From the NCBI RefSeq assembly GCF_001506165.1, contig NZ_CP011427.1, positions 2,914,001 through 2,978,000 on the forward strand: a stretch of 64,000 bases of DNA. Reading direction: 5' to 3'. Source of the stretch: Pantoea vagans. Lineage in GTDB: Bacteria; Pseudomonadota; Gammaproteobacteria; Enterobacterales; Enterobacteriaceae. The position numbers and the translations under genes are program-made. This document shows, in pieces, positions 8,015 to 18,076 of the stretch. The notes beneath the pieces were generated by a model. That model was not told the origin of the DNA and did not search any database. It saw only the letters and a list, made by a program, of their open reading frames with translations. Position 1 is the stretch's first letter. The number at the start of each line of letters is the position of its first letter.

Positions 8015-10432
8015 TCACGCCGCCTCAAACCTTCTGAACAGCGCCTTGCCCTTCAGCAACCGTACGCCCAACCAGCCACCGCACACTGACAGCAGCAGCG
8101 CGCCGCAGATCGGTAACGCGATCCACAACGTCCAGTCTGGCTCCCAAGGGAAATCGAAGATCTTGCGCTGCAAGCCCCATAGCGCTGCTTCCGCACCCAA
8201 CGCCGCCGCCACGCCCGACACCACGCCGAGCAAGGCAAACTCACACCACAGCGTGCCGCGCAGCAGTCGTTTACTGGCCCCCAGCGTGCGATACACCACC
8301 AGCTCCTGTCTGCGCTGGCGCATGCCGACCTGAATCTGCGCCAGCAACAGCAGTACGCCACAGGCGGTGACCAGCACCACCATGATCTCCAGCGCCTGGC
8401 TCACTTGCGCCAACACCTGACCGATCTGCTTCAGCATGTTACCCACATCCAGCAAACTGAGCGTCGGGAATGCCCGGTTAAGCTGTGCCAGTAACACCGG
8501 ATTGTTATCCATGCGGAAGCTGGTGAGCCAGGTTTGCGGCTGTTGATCCAGCGCACCCGGCGGGAAGATAAAGAAGAAGTTCGGTCGCAGACTTTCCCAA
8601 TCCACTTTACGCAGGCTGGTAATTTTAGCGCTGAACTGCTGCGTATCGCCACTGAAGGTAAGGGTATCGCCCAGCTTCAGGCCCAGGCGATCCGCCAGCT
8701 CTCCCTCCATCGACACTTCCCCCGCTTTCGGTGGCCAGGCACCGGCAAGCAACGGGTTGTGATCCGGGCGATCCACCTGCCACGTCAGATTGAGTTCACG
8801 GTTAAGGGCATTATCCATTTTCGGATCGGCTTCTTTGCCGTTCAGCTCAGTAAGACGTGCCCGCACAATCGGGTAGAAGGTTTCAGCTTTGACCTGATGC
8901 TGGCCGAGGAAATCGCGTACCTGCGGCACCTGCTCCTGCGTCATATTCAGCAGGAAGTAGTTTGGCGCATCCGGCGGCAACTGTTGTTGCCAGCGATCCA
9001 GCAGATCGCCGCGCATCACCAGCAGCAGTGCCAGCAACATAAACGACAGCGAAAACGCCGACAGCTGGCTCAGCGTCATGACGGGTTGCCGTAACAAACG
9101 GTTGATGGCCAGCCGCATCGCGAGGTTACGCACCACCAGTTTACGCAGCAGCAACAGCGTGCCCCAGCCAAGCAGTGACAGCAGCAGCGCCAGCATCACC
9201 ACACCGGCCAGCAGCGCCCACAGCATTTTGCTGCCGCCCATCAGCAACGCCAGCAGCGCAATCACCACCAGCGCCATGGCGGGCAGATAAATGCGCAGCG
9301 GCCAGACGTTTGCCACCGCATCACGACGCAACACACGCAATGGCTGCGTTGCCATCAACAAACGATAAGGGCGCAATCCCACCAGCAGCGAAATCACAAA
9401 CATCGCGCCAATCGCCCACAGCCACGGCCAGAAGCTGGCGGCGGGCAGCGCAGCGGGCAGCACCGGTTTGAGCATCACCAACAGGATGATTTCAATCCCC
9501 TGCCCCAGCACGCTGCCCGCTATAGCAGCCAGTAACAGCACCGCCAGCCACTGGCCGATGATCAGCCGCTGCAATGCCTGTCGCGTGGCACCCAATGTTT
9601 TCAGCACCGCCACCAGATCGTAACGGCTTCGGCAGTAGTGGCTCATCGCCACCGCCACGGCAGCGATCGCCAGCATCAAGGTCAGCAGTGCCGACAGCAG
9701 CAAGAATTGCTGTGCGCGCTGCATCGAACGCCCGAGCGCATCCTCTGAATTCTCTACGCTGATCCAGCGCTCACCGGCCTTCAGTTGTGGCTGAATCCAG
9801 CTGTCATAGCGCGCCAGCGGGGCCGGATCGCCCGAGAATTTGTAGCGCCAGCTGAGTCGGCTGCCGGGCTGGATCGCGCCGGTTTTCTCCACGTCGGCCA
9901 GGTTCATCAGCAGGCGCGGCGCGGTCTGGAAGGGATTGAAGCCGCCATCTGGCTCCTGAATCACCTCACCGGCGATACGCAAGGTGGTGTCACCGACATC
10001 AACGTTGTCACCGACTTTGAGATTGAGTAAGGCCAGCAGACGCGGCGCGACTAATACCGTACCCGCCTGAGGTTTTAAGCCGGCTGGATCGGTCTGCAAG
10101 GTGCCGAACATCGGATAGGCGTCATCAACGGCTTTGATGTCCGCCAGCTGCGGCGTTTGTTCGGCGAAGGTCATGGTCATAAAGCTGAGCTGGCGGCTCA
10201 CAGAGAGCCCCTCATCACGCGCTTTATTTAGCCAGGCTTCTGGCGCGGGCGCACTGCTGCGTAAGGTGCGGTCTCCCGCCATAAAGTCTCGGCTTTGCTG
10301 GCTAAGTCCCTTCTCCATGCGATCGCTGATTGAACCCAGCGCCAGTACACAGGCCACCGCCAGCGTTAACGCCAGCCAGACAATCAGTAATGATGGTGAG
10401 CGCCATTCACGCCAGAACCAGCGCCAAATCAT
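8015..10432 (-). CDS. ybbP: FtsX-like ABC transporter permease YbbP
   Basis: This large inner-membrane permease has 805 residues, with an N-terminal membrane anchor, a periplasmic domain, a first FtsX block near residues 240-480, a second periplasmic domain and a last FtsX block near 680-800. It has the MacB/LolCE-like architecture and matches E. coli YbbP (804 residues). The start was set at MIWRWFWREW, because it matches the homologue and overlaps the ybbA stop by four bases (ATGA). It pairs with YbbA. The transported molecule is not established, though a role in extracting lipids or hydrophobic compounds has been suggested for the family. Confidence 0.93.
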   Translation of the reverse strand: MIWRWFWREWRSPSLLIVWLALTLAVACVLALGSISDRMEKGLSQQSRDFMAGDRTLRSSAPAPEAWLNKARDEGLSVSRQLSFMTMTFAEQTPQLADIKAVDDAYPMFGTLQTDPAGLKPQAGTVLVAPRLLALLNLKVGDNVDVGDTTLRIAGEVIQEPDGGFNPFQTAPRLLMNLADVEKTGAIQPGSRLSWRYKFSGDPAPLARYDSWIQPQLKAGERWISVENSEDALGRSMQRAQQFLLLSALLTLMLAIAAVAVAMSHYCRSRYDLVAVLKTLGATRQALQRLIIGQWLAVLLLAAIAGSVLGQGIEIILLVMLKPVLPAALPAASFWPWLWAIGAMFVISLLVGLRPYRLLMATQPLRVLRRDAVANVWPLRIYLPAMALVVIALLALLMGGSKMLWALLAGVVMLALLLSLLGWGTLLLLRKLVVRNLAMRLAINRLLRQPVMTLSQLSAFSLSFMLLALLLVMRGDLLDRWQQQLPPDAPNYFLLNMTQEQVPQVRDFLGQHQVKAETFYPIVRARLTELNGKEADPKMDNALNRELNLTWQVDRPDHNPLLAGAWPPKAGEVSMEGELADRLGLKLGDTLTFSGDTQQFSAKITSLRKVDWESLRPNFFFIFPPGALDQQPQTWLTSFRMDNNPVLLAQLNRAFPTLSLLDVGNMLKQIGQVLAQVSQALEIMVVLVTACGVLLLLAQIQVGMRQRRQELVVYRTLGASKRLLRGTLWCEFALLGVVSGVAAALGAEAALWGLQRKIFDFPWEPDWTLWIALPICGALLLSVCGGWLGVRLLKGKALFRRFEAA

Positions 10433-11115
10433 GACTCCTCCCACAGCTTGCCGTCACGCAATCGCAGCCGACGATCGCAACGCGCCGCCAGCTGTTCATC
10501 GTGCGTCACCAGAATCAGGGTGGTGGCGAAATCGCGGTTGAGAGAGAAGAGGAGATCGGCGATGCGATCCCCGGTTTTACGATCGAGGTTACCGGTGGGT
10601 TCGTCAGCAAACAGCAGGCCGGGGCGTCCGCTAAAGGCACGAGCCAGCGCCACACGCTGCTGCTCGCCCCCCGAAAGTTGCGCGGGCAGATGGTGCAGAC
10701 GATCCTTGAGCCCCAGTTGCGTCAGCAGTTCCACCGCCTGGGTGCGGCTATCGCGGTCGCTGTCGCCGCGCAGCAGTGCGGGCAGCTGCACGTTTTCCAG
10801 TGCGTTGAGGGTCGGCACCAGCATAAAGGATTGAAACACAAAGCCCACTTCACGCGCGCGTAACGCAGCACGCTGCTCTTCGTTCATGCTGTGCAGTGGC
10901 TGGCCCAGCAGGTTCACTTCGCCGCTGCTGCCATCATCCAGCCCCGCCAGAATGCCCAACAGCGTTGATTTACCCGAGCCCGACTCACCAATCAACGCAA
11001 TGGTCTCGGCTGGTTTGACAACCAGCTCAACTCCGGTAAGGATGGTCAGCTGATGCTCTCCTTGACCGACGGACTTAGTAAGATGATGAACTGCAACAAT
11101 GTTTTCCGCTGGCAT
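10429..11115 (-). CDS. ybbA: ABC transporter ATP-binding protein YbbA
   Basis: The cytosolic ATPase partner of YbbP has 228 residues and belongs to the LolD/MacB subfamily. Walker A is GESGSGKST (residues 42-50), the signature is LSGGEQQR, Walker B is LLFADEPTGNLD and the H-loop is VTHD. Its start at MPAENIVAVHH is conserved with E. coli. It overlaps the divergent tesA gene by 33 bp, so the 5' ends of both coding regions and probably their promoters interpenetrate. Confidence 0.95.
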   Translation of the reverse strand: MPAENIVAVHHLTKSVGQGEHQLTILTGVELVVKPAETIALIGESGSGKSTLLGILAGLDDGSSGEVNLLGQPLHSMNEEQRAALRAREVGFVFQSFMLVPTLNALENVQLPALLRGDSDRDSRTQAVELLTQLGLKDRLHHLPAQLSGGEQQRVALARAFSGRPGLLFADEPTGNLDRKTGDRIADLLFSLNRDFATTLILVTHDEQLAARCDRRLRLRDGKLWEES

Positions 11116-11709
11116 TATCCCTTCCTGTTGTTATTGCTTCTGCTGGTGTCTCGCATCGCCGCCGCCGATACCTTGCTGGTACTGGGCGACAGCCTGAGCG
11201 CCGGGTATCGCATGTCCGCTACCGCAGCATGGCCCAGCCTGCTCGATAAAACCTGGCAACAGCAGCCCAGAATTATTAACGCCAGCATCAGCGGAGATAC
11301 CGCCGGACAAGGGCTGGCGCGTTTGCCGGGCCTATTAAAACAGCATCAACCCCGTTGGGTGTTAATCGAATTGGGCGGTAACGACGGTTTGCGCGGCTTC
11401 CCACCCCAGAACATCGCCCAGGATCTGAGCAAAGTGATCGACGAAGTAAAAGCCGCCAAAGCACAGCCGCTGCTGATGCAAATTCGTCTACCCGCTAATT
11501 ATGGACGTCGCTATACCGAGGCGTTCAGTGCGATCTATCCGCACCTGGCACAGCAGTACAACATTCCTCTGGTGCCCTTCTTTATGGAGCAGGTCTATCT
11601 GAAGCCGGAGTGGATGCAGCAGGACGGTATTCACCCCAATCCGGATGCGCAGCCGTTTATTGCCAATCTGATGGCGAACGAACTGGCTCCGCTAGTAAAG
11701 CAGAATTAA
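11083..11709 (+). CDS. tesA: Periplasmic acyl-CoA thioesterase I / lysophospholipase L1
   Basis: This SGNH hydrolase cleaves acyl thioesters and lysophospholipids in the periplasm. The start was set at MMNCNNVFRWHYP to match the E. coli protein (208 residues). A signal peptide follows with a hydrophobic leucine-rich core, and cleavage is expected after the ALA-like RIAAA. Catalytic blocks are GDSLSAGYR (nucleophile Ser), SGDT, GGNDGLRG and the C-terminal DGIHPN with the catalytic Asp and His. The 5' end overlaps divergent ybbA. Confidence 0.96.
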   Translation: MMNCNNVFRWHYPFLLLLLLLVSRIAAADTLLVLGDSLSAGYRMSATAAWPSLLDKTWQQQPRIINASISGDTAGQGLARLPGLLKQHQPRWVLIELGGNDGLRGFPPQNIAQDLSKVIDEVKAAKAQPLLMQIRLPANYGRRYTEAFSAIYPHLAQQYNIPLVPFFMEQVYLKPEWMQQDGIHPNPDAQPFIANLMANELAPLVKQN

Positions 11710-11740
11710 TGCAGGCGTGTGATTTATAACAGGTAAAGAA

Positions 11741-12514
11741 ATGCAAAAAACGATTCTTATCACCGGCTGCTCCAGCGGCATTGGCTTAGTGGCCGCGAAC
11801 GATCTGCTGTCACGCGGGTATCGCGTGATGGCCGCCTGCCGACGTCCTGAGGATGTCGCACACATGGAAGCGCTGGGCTTTATTGGCATTCAGCTCGATC
11901 TTGATGACGCGGAAAGCGTGAATGCCGCGGCGGATCGTGTGCTGGCATTATGCGATCACCGCCTGTACGGCCTGTTTAACAATGGCGGATTTGGTCAGTA
12001 CGGGCCGCTCACCAGCGTGTCACGCGCGCAGCTGGAGAAGCAGTTCTCCACCAATCTGTTTGGCACCCATCAACTGACGATGCGCCTGCTGCCCGCACTG
12101 CAAGCCAGCGGAAATGGGCGTATCATCAATACCAGTTCGGTGCTGGGGCTGATTTCCACGCCGGGGCGTGGTGCCTATGCCGCCAGTAAATGGGCTTTGG
12201 AAGCCTGGAGCGATGCGCTGCGTATGGAAGTGCGCGATTCTGGCGTGCGGGTGAGCCTGATCGAACCGGGTCCGATTGCCACGCGCTTCACCGACAATGT
12301 GCATCAGGGCGAGCAGGATAAACCGGTACGCAACCCTGGCATTGCCGCGCGCTTTACTCTGCCGCCGGAAGCCATTCTGCCGAAGCTGCGCCATGCACTG
12401 GAGAGCAACCATCCGCGCCTGCGCTATCCCGTGACCCTGGTCGCGTGGATGATGAGCGTGCTGAAACGCCTGCTGCCGGGTTGGATGTTGGATCGCATAT
12501 TGCGCAGCAACTAG
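11741..12514 (+). CDS. ybbO: Short-chain dehydrogenase/reductase YbbO
   Basis: This 257-residue NADP-type SDR has the nucleotide motif GCSSGIG near the N-terminus, NNGG in place of the usual NNAG, the catalytic Ser in NTSSVLG and the YAASK pair (Tyr, Lys). It matches E. coli YbbO, reported to reduce aldehydes. A C-terminal hydrophobic stretch ([19 protein letters not shown]) suggests membrane association. It begins about 30 bp after tesA and reads the same way. Confidence 0.93.
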   Translation: MQKTILITGCSSGIGLVAANDLLSRGYRVMAACRRPEDVAHMEALGFIGIQLDLDDAESVNAAADRVLALCDHRLYGLFNNGGFGQYGPLTSVSRAQLEKQFSTNLFGTHQLTMRLLPALQASGNGRIINTSSVLGLISTPGRGAYAASKWALEAWSDALRMEVRDSGVRVSLIEPGPIATRFTDNVHQGEQDKPVRNPGIAARFTLPPEAILPKLRHALESNHPRLRYPVTLVAWMMSVLKRLLPGWMLDRILRSN

Positions 12515-12593
12515 GCGGCATGCCAGATTTAAACTTGAAGCGGGGCTGCTTGCCCCCATATCCTCAACACACTTTCTGCAAAGAGACGTATTC

Positions 12594-13448
12594 ATGTCAC
12601 AGGCTTTGATTATCGACATCAACGAATCCAACCTGCAACAGACGCTGGAGCAATCCATGCAGTTGCCGGTGCTGTTTTATTTCTGGTCCGATCGCAGCCA
12701 ACACTGCCAGGAACTGACGCCGGTTCTGGAGCGTCTGGCGCAGGAATATGCCGGTCAGTTCATTCTGGCCTCACTGGATTGCGATAAAGAGCAGCGGGTG
12801 GCAGCACAGTTTGGTCTGCGTTCCATTCCCACCGTGTACCTGTTCCAGAACGGCCAGCCGGTTGATGGCTTCCAGGGTCCGCAGCCGGAAGAGGCGATCC
12901 GCGCTCTGCTGCAGAAAGTTCTGCCGCGTGAGGAAGAGCTAAAAGCGCAGCAGGCGATGCAACTGCTCGACGAAGGTAAACCCTTAGATGCCCTGCCGCT
13001 GCTGAAAGATGCCTGGCAGCTTAGCAACCAGAACAGCGAAATCGGTTTCCTGCTGGCAGAGGTGCTTATCACCCTCAACCGCAGTGAAGAGGCCGAAACC
13101 GTGCTGGCGGTGGTGCCTTTGCAGGATCAAGACACGCGCTATCAAAGCCTGGTGTCACAAATTGAATTGCTGAAACAAGCTGCTGATACACCGGAGATCC
13201 AACAACTGCAGGAACAGCTGGCCAGTGAGCCCGCGAATGCTGAGTTGGCTGCTAAACTTGCATTACAGCTGCACCAGGTGGGCCGCAATGAAGAAGCGTT
13301 GGATCTGCTGTTCAGCTTCCTGAAAAGCGATCTCAGCGCGGGCGAAGGTCAGGTTCGTAAGATGTTCCAGGAGATTTTGGCAGCCCTCGGCACTGGCGAT
13401 GCCCTCGCGACTCGTTACCGCCGCCAGCTTTACTCGCTGCTGTACTGA
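12594..13448 (+). CDS. cnoX: Chaperedoxin CnoX (thioredoxin-TPR co-chaperone)
   Basis: The protein has 284 residues: an N-terminal thioredoxin fold (residues 1-110) and a C-terminal TPR-like helical domain. The active-site position reads SQHC rather than CxxC, as in E. coli CnoX/YbbN, so it acts as a holdase instead of an oxidoreductase. In E. coli it protects proteins from bleach-induced aggregation and passes clients to GroEL and DnaK. The [19 protein letters not shown] block is conserved. Confidence 0.95.
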   Translation: MSQALIIDINESNLQQTLEQSMQLPVLFYFWSDRSQHCQELTPVLERLAQEYAGQFILASLDCDKEQRVAAQFGLRSIPTVYLFQNGQPVDGFQGPQPEEAIRALLQKVLPREEELKAQQAMQLLDEGKPLDALPLLKDAWQLSNQNSEIGFLLAEVLITLNRSEEAETVLAVVPLQDQDTRYQSLVSQIELLKQAADTPEIQQLQEQLASEPANAELAAKLALQLHQVGRNEEALDLLFSFLKSDLSAGEGQVRKMFQEILAALGTGDALATRYRRQLYSLLY

Positions 13449-13512
13449 TCGGTACCGCGCGTTAAACGGGCCGAAGCGACTCGGCCCGAAAATCTGACAA
13501 CCAGGAGGTTAT

Positions 13513-14427
13513 ATGTTGACTGTGATTCCCGTCATTATCGTGCTCGCGTTAGTGACAGTCTGGGCAGGCGTAAAAATTGTGCCACAAGGTTTTCAGTGGA
13601 CGGTAGAGCGCTTTGGTCGCTACACCAAAACCCTTCCCCCCGGTCTGAGTTTAGTGGTGCCCTTCATGGACCGCATTGGTCGTAAGATCAACATGATGGA
13701 GCAAGTCCTCGATATCCCTTCGCAAGAAATCATCTCTAAAGACAACGCCAACGTCACCATTGATGCCGTGTGCTTTATTCAGGTGGTGGACTCGGCGCGC
13801 GCCGCCTATGAAGTCAGCAATCTTGAGCTGGCGATCCTCAATCTCACCATGACCAACATCCGTACCGTGCTGGGTGGTATGGAGTTAGATGAGATGCTGT
13901 CGCAGCGCGATAACATTAATACTCGCTTGCTGCACATTGTGGATGAAGCCACCAATCCATGGGGCGTCAAAATCACCCGTATCGAAATTCGCGACGTGCG
14001 CCCACCGCAGGAGCTGATTGCGGCGATGAACGCGCAAATGAAGGCGGAACGTACCAAACGCGCTGACATCCTGACGGCAGAAGGCGTGCGTCAGGCGGCC
14101 ATTCTACGCGCCGAAGGGGATAAGCAGTCGCAAATTCTTAAAGCGGAAGGTGAACGAACCTCAGCCTTCCTGCAGGCTGAAGCGCGTGAACGTCAGGCGC
14201 AAGCGGAAGCCAACGCCACACGTGTAGTATCCGAAGCGATTGCCGCCGGAGACATACAGGCGGTGAACTACTTTGTGGCACAAAAATATACTGATGCCCT
14301 GCAAAAAATCGGCGAGTCCCACAACAGTAAAGTGGTGATGATGCCACTGGATGCCAGCAGCCTGCTCGGTTCGATTGGTGGTATTAGTGAATTGCTGAAG
14401 GAGAGCCGTCAGGAGCGTAAACCGTGA
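13513..14427 (+). CDS. qmcA: SPFH/stomatin-family membrane protein QmcA
   Basis: The 304-residue protein has an N-terminal membrane anchor ([20 protein letters not shown]), the band-7 domain ([16 protein letters not shown] to about residue 180) and a long Ala/Glu/Arg-rich coiled coil ([18 protein letters not shown]). It matches E. coli QmcA/YbbK, an inner-membrane protein complexed with FtsH-HflKC in lipid-raft-like assemblies. A strong AGGAGG precedes the ATG. It overlaps the partner gene ybbJ by four bases. Confidence 0.96.
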   Translation: MLTVIPVIIVLALVTVWAGVKIVPQGFQWTVERFGRYTKTLPPGLSLVVPFMDRIGRKINMMEQVLDIPSQEIISKDNANVTIDAVCFIQVVDSARAAYEVSNLELAILNLTMTNIRTVLGGMELDEMLSQRDNINTRLLHIVDEATNPWGVKITRIEIRDVRPPQELIAAMNAQMKAERTKRADILTAEGVRQAAILRAEGDKQSQILKAEGERTSAFLQAEARERQAQAEANATRVVSEAIAAGDIQAVNYFVAQKYTDALQKIGESHNSKVVMMPLDASSLLGSIGGISELLKESRQERKP

Positions 14428-14885
14428 TCCTGATGGAACTGATTGCCCATCCACACTGGTTCTGGCTCACCCTCGGCGGCCTGCTATTGGCGGCTGAGAT
14501 GCTCGGCACCAGCGGTTACCTGCTGTGGAGCGGACTGGCAGCGGTGTTGGTCGGCCTGATCGAGTGGTTATACCCCTTCTCGTGGACCAGCCAGGGTGCG
14601 CTGTTTGCCGTCCTAACGCTGCTGTGCGTGTTTTTCTGGTATCGCTGGATGCGTTATCGGGAAGTATCACAACAGCCGAATACCCTTAATCAACGCGGTT
14701 CTCAACTTATCGGTATGCAGTTGACGCTGGATAACGCCCTGAAAGATGGCTTAGGCCATGTGCGCATTGGCGACAGCAGCTGGCGCGTGCAGGCCAAGGA
14801 AGATCTTCCCGCTGGTACGCCGGTGATCGTGACCGGTGTGGTGGGCATTACGCTGCTGATTCAGCCACGTTTTCCCTCGGCCTGA
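14424..14885 (+). CDS. ybbJ: NfeD-like membrane protein, partner of QmcA
   Basis: The protein has 153 residues with about three membrane segments, followed by a C-terminal OB-fold ([16 protein letters not shown]...[10 protein letters not shown]) typical of NfeD proteins, which accompany stomatin-type proteins in operons. Translation may begin at GTG 14424, overlapping the qmcA stop, or at ATG 14433 (MELIAHPH), which resembles the E. coli start. The 3' end overlaps the convergent cueR gene by 25 bp. Confidence 0.9.
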   Translation: MILMELIAHPHWFWLTLGGLLLAAEMLGTSGYLLWSGLAAVLVGLIEWLYPFSWTSQGALFAVLTLLCVFFWYRWMRYREVSQQPNTLNQRGSQLIGMQLTLDNALKDGLGHVRIGDSSWRVQAKEDLPAGTPVIVTGVVGITLLIQPRFPSA

Positions 14886-15277
14886 TGGCAGCAGCCTGCC
14901 AGATGATTGATAATCGGGCACTCGGCACTGTCATCACCCGGACACGCCTCCGCCAGTTCCAGCAGCCGCGCGCGCATCGCGTGCAGTTCTTCGATGTGCG
15001 CGGCGATTTCATCGGCTTTCTTCAGGGTGCGGGCCTTCACATCCGCGCTGTGGCGGGCAGGGTTATTAAACAGCGTCACCAGCTCGCGGCACTCTTCCAG
15101 CGTAAACCCGACCTGCCGCGCCTGGCGTAGCAGATTGAGTTCATCAATGTGGTGTGCTGCATAGCTGCGATAACCGTTGTCACTGCGTAACGGGGCCGTC
15201 ACCACGCCCTTCTCTTCATAAAATCGAATGGCTTTACTGCTCAGCCCGGTCTTTTTTGCTACATCGCTGATGTTCAT
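14861..15277 (-). CDS. cueR: Copper-responsive MerR-family activator
   Basis: This cytosolic regulator senses Cu(I), Ag(I) or Au(I) and activates copA by untwisting its promoter. It has 138 residues: a winged helix starting [24 protein letters not shown], a dimerisation helix and the metal loop CPGDDSAEC, whose two cysteines match E. coli C112 and C120. It is divergent from copA, with the copper promoter in the gap. In E. coli glsA and ybaT lie between them; here they are absent. Confidence 0.97.
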   Translation of the reverse strand: MNISDVAKKTGLSSKAIRFYEEKGVVTAPLRSDNGYRSYAAHHIDELNLLRQARQVGFTLEECRELVTLFNNPARHSADVKARTLKKADEIAAHIEELHAMRARLLELAEACPGDDSAECPIINHLAGCCHQAEGKRG

Positions 15278-15287
15278 TTTTCACCTC

Positions 15288-15318
15288 TTGACCTTCCCCT
15301 GAATGGAAGGTTTACGCT
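15288..15318 (+). promoter_or_regulatory. CueR-controlled copA promoter
   Basis: TTGACC (15288-15293) and TACGCT (15313-15318) are separated by 19 bp. This overlong spacer is diagnostic of MerR-type activation. It contains the dyad ACCTTCC...GGAAGGT, nearly identical to the E. coli copA operator. Confidence 0.92.
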
Positions 15319-15361
15319 TATCTCCATCATAATTCAAGCCCCCTCATGGGGCCTACTCTTG

Positions 15362-15465
15362 GTACAGGTGCGTTAGCCGCGTGGCTTCACCTCAGTCACT
15401 TACATGAGTAAGCGCCTGGGGATTTATCCACTTGCTGCCTTCCTGCAACCCGAATATATGCAGGA
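15362..15465. repeat. Palindromic repeat family B copy, in the copA leader
   Basis: The block AGGTGCGTTAGCCGCGTGGC, a CACTTACATGAGTAAG hairpin and CTTGCTGCCTTCCTGCAACC resembles the arms and centre of the element at 58950-59056. It sits between the CueR promoter and the copA start, so it would be transcribed in the 5' untranslated leader (about 175 nt). Confidence 0.6.
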
Positions 15466-15500
15466 TGTAATTTTATCACTGACAGATGAAGAGGTTACCT

Positions 15501-18005
15501 ATGTCACATACTCAATTACTGGCACTGGACGGCTTGTCTTGCGGCCACTGTGTCAAACGGGTCAAAGAAGCGCTGGAACAGCGCGACGATGTCGAACAGG
15601 CCGAAGTCACCCAGCAGGAAGCGCGCGTCATCGGTGCGGCCAGCGCTGACGATCTGATTGCAACTGTTGAACAGGCTGGCTATCACGCCACAGCGGTAGA
15701 CAGCCCAAAGCCTAAACCGTTGCCAGCCGTAGCGCCGCCGCCGGAGGCACTGGCAACGGAGCCACATACCCAACCGGCAGCTGAAAACCTTCCTGTCCAC
15801 CATCTGCTGATTGGCGGCATGAGCTGTGCCAGTTGCGTCAGCCGGGTGGAACAGGCGTTACAAAAAGTGCCCGGTGTCAGTCAGGCTCGCGTCAACCTCG
15901 GTGAGCGCAGTGCGCTGGTGCTGGGCGAGGCACCCGCTGATGCGCTGATGAGCGCGGTGATGTCGGCGGGATACTCTGCCGAAGTGATCGATGATGAACA
16001 AACGCGGCGTGAACGTCAGCAAGTGAGTGCGCAGCAAGCCATGCGCCGCTTTAGCTGGCAGGCCGCGTTGGCACTGCTGTTTGGTGTGCCACTGATGATC
16101 TGGGGCATGCTCGGCGACAACATGATGCTGAGCGACGCCAACCAAACATTGTGGCGCTCGCTCGGCCTCATCACTCTGCTGGTGATGGTGATTGCCGGTG
16201 GCCATTTTTATCGCAGCGCCTGGCGCAGTTTGCGTCACGGCACGGCGACCATGGATACTCTGGTTGCCTTGGGCACGGGTGCGGCCTGGCTCTATTCCAT
16301 GAGCGTGGCGCTGTGGCCCGAGTTTTTCCCGATGCAGGCGCGACATATCTATTTCGAAGCCAGCGTAATGATTGTTGGTTTAATTAACCTCGGACATGCG
16401 TTGGAGCAGCGCGCACGCCAGCGGGCATCAAAAGCCTTGGAACGTCTGCTGGATCTGACGCCCGCGCAAGCCCGCGTCATTAGCGATCAGGGCGAAACCT
16501 TACTGCCGTTAAGCGAAGTCCAGCCCGGCATGCTGTTGAAACTGGTAACGGGCGACCGCGTGCCGGTGGATGGTGAAGTCGAAAGCGGCGAAGCCTGGTT
16601 TGATGAAGCGATGCTGACGGGTGAAGCCGTGCCGCAAGCCAAACAGCCGGGTGATAAAGTCTATGCTGGAACGCTGGTGCAAGATGGCACGCTGCGCTTT
16701 GTGGCGCGCGCCACCGGCAGCCATACCACTCTTGCACGCATCATAAATCTGGTGCGTCAGGCACAAAGCAGCAAGCCGGAAATTGGCCGATTAGCGGACC
16801 GCATTTCGGCGGTGTTTGTGCCCGTGGTGGTCGCCATCGCCCTGTTGAGCGGTCTGGTGTGGTATCTGGTCGGCCCGCAGCCACAACTCGCCTACACCCT
16901 GGTGATCGTCACCACGGTGCTGATCATCGCCTGCCCCTGCGCCCTGGGCTTAGCCACGCCGATGTCGGTGATTGCAGGCGTCGGTCGCGCTGCGGAACTT
17001 GGCGTGTTGGTGCGAGACGCCGATGCGCTGCAGCGTGCCAGTGAAGTCGACACCATCGTTTTTGATAAAACCGGCACCCTGACGCGCGGCACACCAGAGG
17101 TCAGTGATGTACTGTTGTATGGCGACTGGAATCGTCAGCAACTGCTAAGCGCCGCCGCGCAGTTGGAGCAGGGGTCAAGCCACCCGCTGGCAAAAGCCAT
17201 TCTGGCGGCAGCGCCAGACATCAACGCGGAGCCCTCAAAGCAATTTCGTACAATACGCGGCAAAGGCATCAGCGCTAAAGTCGCAGGCAGAACACTGTGG
17301 CTCGGCAATCAGGCGCTGCTGGACGAACAGCAGATCGATTATTCGGTCGCACAAGCCGATATCGAACGCTTCGCGCAGCAAGGTGCCACGCCGGTGCTGC
17401 TGGCGGATAATCGTCAACTGCTGGGTCTTATCGCCCTGCGTGACAGTTTGCGTCCAGAGAGCAAAGCCGCGTTGCAGCGCCTGCATCAGTTGGGGTATCG
17501 GCTGATTATGCTGACCGGCGATCACCCGAAAACTGCGCAGGCGATTGCCGCAGAAGCCGGAATTGATGAAGTGATTGCCGGCGTATTGCCCGAAGGTAAA
17601 GCGCAGGCGATTAGCCAGCTGCAGCAGCAAGGGCGCAAAGTGGTGATGGTTGGCGATGGCATCAATGATGCGCCCGCTTTGGCACAAGCCGATGTGGGTA
17701 TCGCCATGGGCGGCGGCAGTGATGTGGCCGTTGAGACCGCCGCTATGACGTTGATGCGCAATGATCTGCACTGCGTGGCCGACGCGCTGGCGATGTCGAG
17801 CGCCACCTTGCAGAATATGCGCCAAAACCTACTGGGGGCGTTTATTTACAACAGTTTCGGTATTCCGATTGCCGCTGGCGTGCTGTATCCCTTTACCGGG
17901 ATGTTGCTCAGCCCGATTGTTGCGGGTGCGGCTATGGCGCTGTCGTCGATTACCGTAGTGAGCAACGCTAACCGTTTGTTGCGGTTTAAACCTTCACAAC
18001 GTTAA
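15501..18005 (+). CDS. copA: Cu(I)-exporting P1B-type ATPase, with internal -1 frameshift site
   Basis: This inner-membrane pump exports cytosolic Cu(I). The start was set at [10 protein letters not shown] (AGAGG upstream), giving 834 residues as in E. coli. There are two N-terminal metal-binding domains (GLSCGHC near residue 12, GMSCASC near 110), eight membrane segments with the transport motif CPC ([11 protein letters not shown]), TGEA in the actuator domain, the phosphorylated Asp in DKTGT, SSHPLA and [18 protein letters not shown] slippery heptamer at codons 69-70 followed by a strong stem predicts a short CopA(Z)-type product. It is activated by CueR. Confidence 0.97.
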   Translation: MSHTQLLALDGLSCGHCVKRVKEALEQRDDVEQAEVTQQEARVIGAASADDLIATVEQAGYHATAVDSPKPKPLPAVAPPPEALATEPHTQPAAENLPVHHLLIGGMSCASCVSRVEQALQKVPGVSQARVNLGERSALVLGEAPADALMSAVMSAGYSAEVIDDEQTRRERQQVSAQQAMRRFSWQAALALLFGVPLMIWGMLGDNMMLSDANQTLWRSLGLITLLVMVIAGGHFYRSAWRSLRHGTATMDTLVALGTGAAWLYSMSVALWPEFFPMQARHIYFEASVMIVGLINLGHALEQRARQRASKALERLLDLTPAQARVISDQGETLLPLSEVQPGMLLKLVTGDRVPVDGEVESGEAWFDEAMLTGEAVPQAKQPGDKVYAGTLVQDGTLRFVARATGSHTTLARIINLVRQAQSSKPEIGRLADRISAVFVPVVVAIALLSGLVWYLVGPQPQLAYTLVIVTTVLIIACPCALGLATPMSVIAGVGRAAELGVLVRDADALQRASEVDTIVFDKTGTLTRGTPEVSDVLLYGDWNRQQLLSAAAQLEQGSSHPLAKAILAAAPDINAEPSKQFRTIRGKGISAKVAGRTLWLGNQALLDEQQIDYSVAQADIERFAQQGATPVLLADNRQLLGLIALRDSLRPESKAALQRLHQLGYRLIMLTGDHPKTAQAIAAEAGIDEVIAGVLPEGKAQAISQLQQQGRKVVMVGDGINDAPALAQADVGIAMGGGSDVAVETAAMTLMRNDLHCVADALAMSSATLQNMRQNLLGAFIYNSFGIPIAAGVLYPFTGMLLSPIVAGAAMALSSITVVSNANRLLRFKPSQR
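15704..15759 (+). promoter_or_regulatory. Programmed -1 ribosomal frameshift signal in copA
   Basis: The heptamer C-CCA-AAG (15704-15710) spans codons 69 and 70, the same codons as the E. coli copA slip site. Six bases later begins a perfect 10-bp stem, CCGTTGCCAG (15717-15726) with CTGGCAACGG (15750-15759). After a -1 slip the next codons are GCC and TAA (15713-15715). The predicted product is a 71-residue, single-domain copper chaperone. Confidence 0.8.
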
Positions 18006-18076
18006 TCGCCCTCTCTGCCCTGTTTTTCAGCGAGTGAAATCGCTAGCATGGATTTTTGACTCTAAAAGGACAGGGC

